Shown here piece by piece: positions 5,621 to 8,684 of a DNA stretch of 8,684 nucleotides. The notes under the pieces are model-generated. The model had not been told where the DNA came from. It searched no databases and worked only from the letters and a program-made list of their open reading frames with translations. The translations under genes were made by a program, and so were the position numbers. Origin of the DNA: Dehalococcoidia bacterium (GTDB taxonomy: Bacteria; Chloroflexota; Dehalococcoidia; JAENJB01); the NCBI GenBank assembly GCA_016844565.1, contig JAENJB010000087.1, positions 1 through 8,684 of the forward strand, given 5' to 3'. Positions within the stretch are counted from its first letter, which is position 1. Every line of letters begins with the position of its first letter.

Positions 5621-7114
5621 TCATGAACCGAGCAGTCTCACGACCGGCTCTATTCCTCTCTTAATCACATCGGTCAGCACCGCAGGATATACGCCAACAA
5701 GAACAATGACGACGACGAGGGAGAAGATTGGCACTCTCTCCAGCAACGAGGCATCCCGGACCTCGTTGAACCTGTCCTGAGGCTGGTTGTAGAACGTGCG
5801 CTGCAGCATGTAGAGAATGTAACCAGCCGTAATCACTATTCCCGAGACCCCGAGGATGGTATAGAGACGAATGCCTTCCACTGCGGTGCTTCCATAGCTA
5901 CCGAGAAACACCAGGAACTCGGCGGCGAAACCACTGGTGCCGGGCAGCCCCAGGGAAGCCAAACCGGCCAGGACGAAGACCGCCGCTGCTATGGGCATCT
6001 GCCGCGCCAGGCCCCCGAGTTGCCTCAGGTCACGATGATGGCTGTGTTCGTAGACCAGGCCGACCATGGCAAAGAGCAGTCCGGTAATTACGCCGTGGCT
6101 GAACATCTGCAGCGAAGCACCCACAAGACTCAGATTGCTCAAAGCAAAGATACCCAGAAGGACATAGCCCATATGGCTCACACTGCTGTAAGCTATCAAC
6201 CTCTTCAAATCGGTCTGTCTCAAGGTCACCGCCGCCCCGTAGAGGATATTCACCACGGCCAGCACGATGAACAGCAGGGCATACTGCCGCGCTATGTCAG
6301 GGAAGATGCTCACTGCAACTCGAATCATCCCGTAGCCACCCATCTTCAGCAGCACCCCGGCAAGGATAACGCTGACCGCGGTGGGAGCATCAGTATGCGC
6401 ATCAGGAAGCCAGGTGTGGAAGGGAAACACCGGCAGCTTCACCACGAAGGCAAAGATGAGGAAGAAGAACACCGCCGTCAGCGGCATTACCGCTTTCACC
6501 GTGGCCCAGTTGGTCTGGGTGAGCTCCACCATGCTGAAGGTACCGGTGCTGAAATACACCGACAGGATGCCGATGAGCATCATGGCGCTGCCCAGCACGG
6601 TGTAAATCAGATACTTCATGGCCGAGTATTCCTTCCTCCCCGAACCCCATATGGAGATGAGGAAATACATCGGCACCAGTTCTATCTCCCAGAAGATGAA
6701 GAACAGCACCAGATCGAGCGCCGAGAAAACGCCCAGGAGGCTCGTCTCCAGGACCAGAAGCCAGACGAAGAACTCCTTCACCCTCAGGGTGACACCCCAG
6801 GAGATGAGGATAACCAGTATGCCTAGAAAGCCGGTAAGCAGCACCAGCGGCAAGCTCAGACCATCAACACCGAGGTGGTAGTTGATTCCCAGAGAGGGAA
6901 CCCAGGCAACCTTTTCCTCAAACTGAACCGCCACACCCGGTGAGCGGTCGAAGATAAGGAAGACCGCGAGGGTGAGCAAGAACGTCACCAGAGCGAAGGT
7001 TGCGGCCGTCATCTTCACTGTCTTGGGCTGCGGCTTGTTGAGCAGAGCGATGACAATAGCACCCAGGGCGGGCAGGAAGATGATGCTCGTCAAATAGTTA
7101 AATTCCAAGCTCAA
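5621..7114 (-). CDS. nuoM: NADH-quinone oxidoreductase subunit M
   Basis: This 497-residue membrane protein is the middle antiporter-like subunit of complex I. About fourteen hydrophobic helices can be followed. The proton-channel residues are all present: E143 in FWEIELVPMYFLI, K226 in FVVKLPVFPFHTWLPDAH, K257 in GVLLKMGGYG and E399 in SGFAAEF. They match E. coli E144, K234, K265 and E407 with a constant offset of 8 for the last three. Also conserved are DLKRLIAYSSVSHMGY (302-317) and the FSHG motif (338-341). The first possible start, TTG at 7114, sits only 2 bases after a GGGG stretch. A second TTG at 7108 has better spacing (8 bases) and may be the true start, shortening the protein by two residues. 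Sixteen bases separate it from nuoL upstream and 38 from nuoN downstream, so the three are almost certainly co-transcribed. Confidence 0.97.
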   Translation of the reverse strand: MSLEFNYLTSIIFLPALGAIVIALLNKPQPKTVKMTAATFALVTFLLTLAVFLIFDRSPGVAVQFEEKVAWVPSLGINYHLGVDGLSLPLVLLTGFLGILVILISWGVTLRVKEFFVWLLVLETSLLGVFSALDLVLFFIFWEIELVPMYFLISIWGSGRKEYSAMKYLIYTVLGSAMMLIGILSVYFSTGTFSMVELTQTNWATVKAVMPLTAVFFFLIFAFVVKLPVFPFHTWLPDAHTDAPTAVSVILAGVLLKMGGYGMIRVAVSIFPDIARQYALLFIVLAVVNILYGAAVTLRQTDLKRLIAYSSVSHMGYVLLGIFALSNLSLVGASLQMFSHGVITGLLFAMVGLVYEHSHHRDLRQLGGLARQMPIAAAVFVLAGLASLGLPGTSGFAAEFLVFLGSYGSTAVEGIRLYTILGVSGIVITAGYILYMLQRTFYNQPQDRFNEVRDASLLERVPIFSLVVVIVLVGVYPAVLTDVIKRGIEPVVRLLGS

Positions 7115-7130
7115 AACCCCCTAGCGCTAG

Positions 7131-8684
7131 CTATCCAAAGAGCAAGAAACCCACCACTATGGCCACGACCCCGACGGCAATGAAGAGCCCGTACTGCTGC
7201 ACTTGCCCGGTCTGAACGCGGCGCAGTACTTTGCTGCCGGCGGCGGTGCCACTGGCGATGCCATTCACAGCGCCATCAACAGCATGGGTGTCAAAGCCCT
7301 GAAAGCCGCGGAAGAGCCCGTTGAAAAGCGCCTTCCCCACGAAGACCTTTTCGTAGAGCTCGTCAAACCAGTACTTGCGGTAGAAGAGAGTGTAGATGGG
7401 AGAAAAGACCCGTCCCACCGACACGGGAGAAATCTTTCCCGCGCTGTACATCACATAGGCCAGCAGGATACCCAGCAACGCCACGCCGAGGGATAGCAAC
7501 GGCAGGGGATGGGACAGCACGCCGAAGAAGGACATACCTGCCGCCTCGCCTTGGTGGCCCAGCAAGGCGCTGAACCGTCCCGTCAGGTTCAACCACCCGG
7601 ACCCGACAGACAGGACAGCCAGGACCACCATCGGCACCAGCATCGTTGCGCCGGACTCGTGGAGGGAGGGGCCGTGCCCCGCGGACCCGCCGTGTTGGAT
7701 TGCAACGCCGTGCTCCGCCGCCGCCTCTCCGCGATACTTGCCCCCGAAGGTCATGAAGACGCAGCGGAAGATATAAAAAGCGGTCATGAAGACCGTAATC
7801 AGTGCCAGATAGAACAGGACCGGCTGCTTCTCCAACGAGGATGCCAGGATCTCATCTTTGCTCCAGAAACCCGCCAGCGGCCAGATGCCCGCCAGACTCA
7901 GAGAGGCAATGAGAAAGGTTATGAAAGTCCAGGGCATCGCCTTTCGCAATCCGCCCATCTTACGCATGTCGAAGGTTCCCGTGGCATGATTCACGCTCCC
8001 CGACCCGAGAAAGAGGAGCGCCTTGAAGAAGGCATGATTGAAAAGGTGGAACATCCCGACCGCTACCCCCCCCACGGATAGGCCAAGCATCATGTAGCCC
8101 AACTGGCTGATGGTAGAATAGGCGCAGACACGTTTGATATCGTTGGCCACCAACCCCATGCTGGCAGCGAAAATCGCGGTGAACGCGCCGATACCTCCCA
8201 CTGTCAGGAGAGCCTGCGGAGAATGCTCAAACATGGGCAACATCCGCGCTACGAGAAACACGCCGGCCGCCACCATGGTCGCTGCGTGAATCAGGGCGCT
8301 GACGGGAGTCGGACCTTCCATGGCATCGGGCAACCAGGTGTGCAGAGGGAACTGTGCCGACTTGCCCGCCGCACCCGCGAAAATACCCATCGACGCCCAG
8401 GTGAGCGTAGCTCCGGCCAGCGTGCCGGCCAATGCCATTTCCCTCAAGGGGATGATATCGAAGGTACCGGTCTTGCTGAACAGGTAAAGTATCGCCAGTA
8501 GAAATCCAAAGTCCCCGATGCGCGTCACGATAAACGCCTTCTTGGCGGCGTTGGCTGCCTCCGGCTTATGGAACCAGAAACCGATGAGCAGGTAGGAACA
8601 AAGCCCCACTCCCTCCCAGAAGACATACATGAACAGCAGGCTGTCGGCCAGCACCAGGCCCAGCATGTTAGCCGTAAACAGGGA
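7131..8684 (-). CDS. nuoL: NADH-quinone oxidoreductase subunit L, 5' end beyond window
   Basis: The frame is open to the right edge, giving 517 residues of NuoL, the distal antiporter-like subunit of complex I. About the first 120 residues lie outside. The visible part starts SLFTANMLGLVLADSLLFMY. It carries the conserved Glu of FWEGVGLCSYLLIGFW, the Lys of GKSAQFPLHTWLPDAM, His and Lys residues of HLFNHAFFKALLFLGSGSVNH, and the KDEIL motif. The C-terminal region, with YWFDELYEK and VQTGQVQQYGLF, corresponds to the end of the long lateral helix and the last transmembrane helix that spans NuoM and NuoN. A His- and Gly-rich loop (around EHGVAIQHGGSAGHG) separates two transmembrane segments; such loops vary in NuoL. 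The ATG at 8666 is internal, not a start. It ends with TAG 16 bases before nuoM, in the usual L-M-N order. Confidence 0.97.
   Translation of the reverse strand, partial: SLFTANMLGLVLADSLLFMYVFWEGVGLCSYLLIGFWFHKPEAANAAKKAFIVTRIGDFGFLLAILYLFSKTGTFDIIPLREMALAGTLAGATLTWASMGIFAGAAGKSAQFPLHTWLPDAMEGPTPVSALIHAATMVAAGVFLVARMLPMFEHSPQALLTVGGIGAFTAIFAASMGLVANDIKRVCAYSTISQLGYMMLGLSVGGVAVGMFHLFNHAFFKALLFLGSGSVNHATGTFDMRKMGGLRKAMPWTFITFLIASLSLAGIWPLAGFWSKDEILASSLEKQPVLFYLALITVFMTAFYIFRCVFMTFGGKYRGEAAAEHGVAIQHGGSAGHGPSLHESGATMLVPMVVLAVLSVGSGWLNLTGRFSALLGHQGEAAGMSFFGVLSHPLPLLSLGVALLGILLAYVMYSAGKISPVSVGRVFSPIYTLFYRKYWFDELYEKVFVGKALFNGLFRGFQGFDTHAVDGAVNGIASGTAAGSKVLRRVQTGQVQQYGLFIAVGVVAIVVGFLLFG

Noticed and set aside
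7121..7130. Ten-base palindrome CTAGCGCTAG between nuoL and nuoM
   Set aside because: Too short to be significant alone; it sits next to the nuoM ribosome binding region and may be chance.
8664..8666. ATG at 8666 as the start of nuoL
   Set aside because: The frame stays open to the window edge and the upstream residues SLFTAN continue NuoL homology; about 120 residues are missing.

Overview
The window looks like bacterial chromosome, roughly 58% G+C by eye, from an organism with a proton-pumping complex I. The NuoL/M/N and RsfS sequences, the use of TTG, GTG and CTG starts, and the fold-back repeats between genes suggest Chloroflexota, possibly a Dehalococcoidia-like lineage. That placement is an impression without any search and is held weakly. 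No rRNA, tRNA, CRISPR array, insertion sequence or phage gene was seen.

Left part (1-2300): the plus strand holds the last codons of a probable tsaB. It is followed 12 bases later by a GTG-started gene whose product joins a PaaI-type hotdog thioesterase to a beta-phosphoglucomutase-like HAD hydrolase. Next come a short hairpin repeat and ndk (nucleoside diphosphate kinase). ndk ends tail to tail, with a 14-base overlap, against rsfS (ribosome silencing factor) on the minus strand. rsfS has an extended -10 promoter and a strong Shine-Dalgarno in front of a CTG codon, which points to a start well inside the longest reading frame.

Middle part (2300-4122): a 125-base fold-back repeat lies between rsfS and a rightward regulator/transporter pair. 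The regulator is a ModE-type winged helix-turn-helix protein with no molybdate-binding domain. The transporter is a MOT1-type molybdate/sulfate permease. A TTGACA/TAGGAT promoter precedes the regulator and carries a degenerate site of form CGTTATAT-N8-ATACAGCC. A nearly perfect 26-base palindrome of form CGCTATAT-N8-ATATAGCG stands before the transporter. Both resemble the half-sites known for E. coli ModE, so the pair reads as a compact, self-regulated molybdate uptake module. This is the most interesting part of the window.

Right part (4127-8684): the minus strand carries the distal end of a nuo operon in the order nuoL (5' end beyond the window), nuoM, nuoN. These are the three antiporter-like membrane subunits of complex I, and they retain the key Glu/Lys residues of the proton channels. 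nuoN needs a one-base correction near position 5507 to join its first transmembrane segment to the rest. This is either an assembly error or a genuine lesion. nuoN and the transporter gene converge with only 4 bases between their stop codons.
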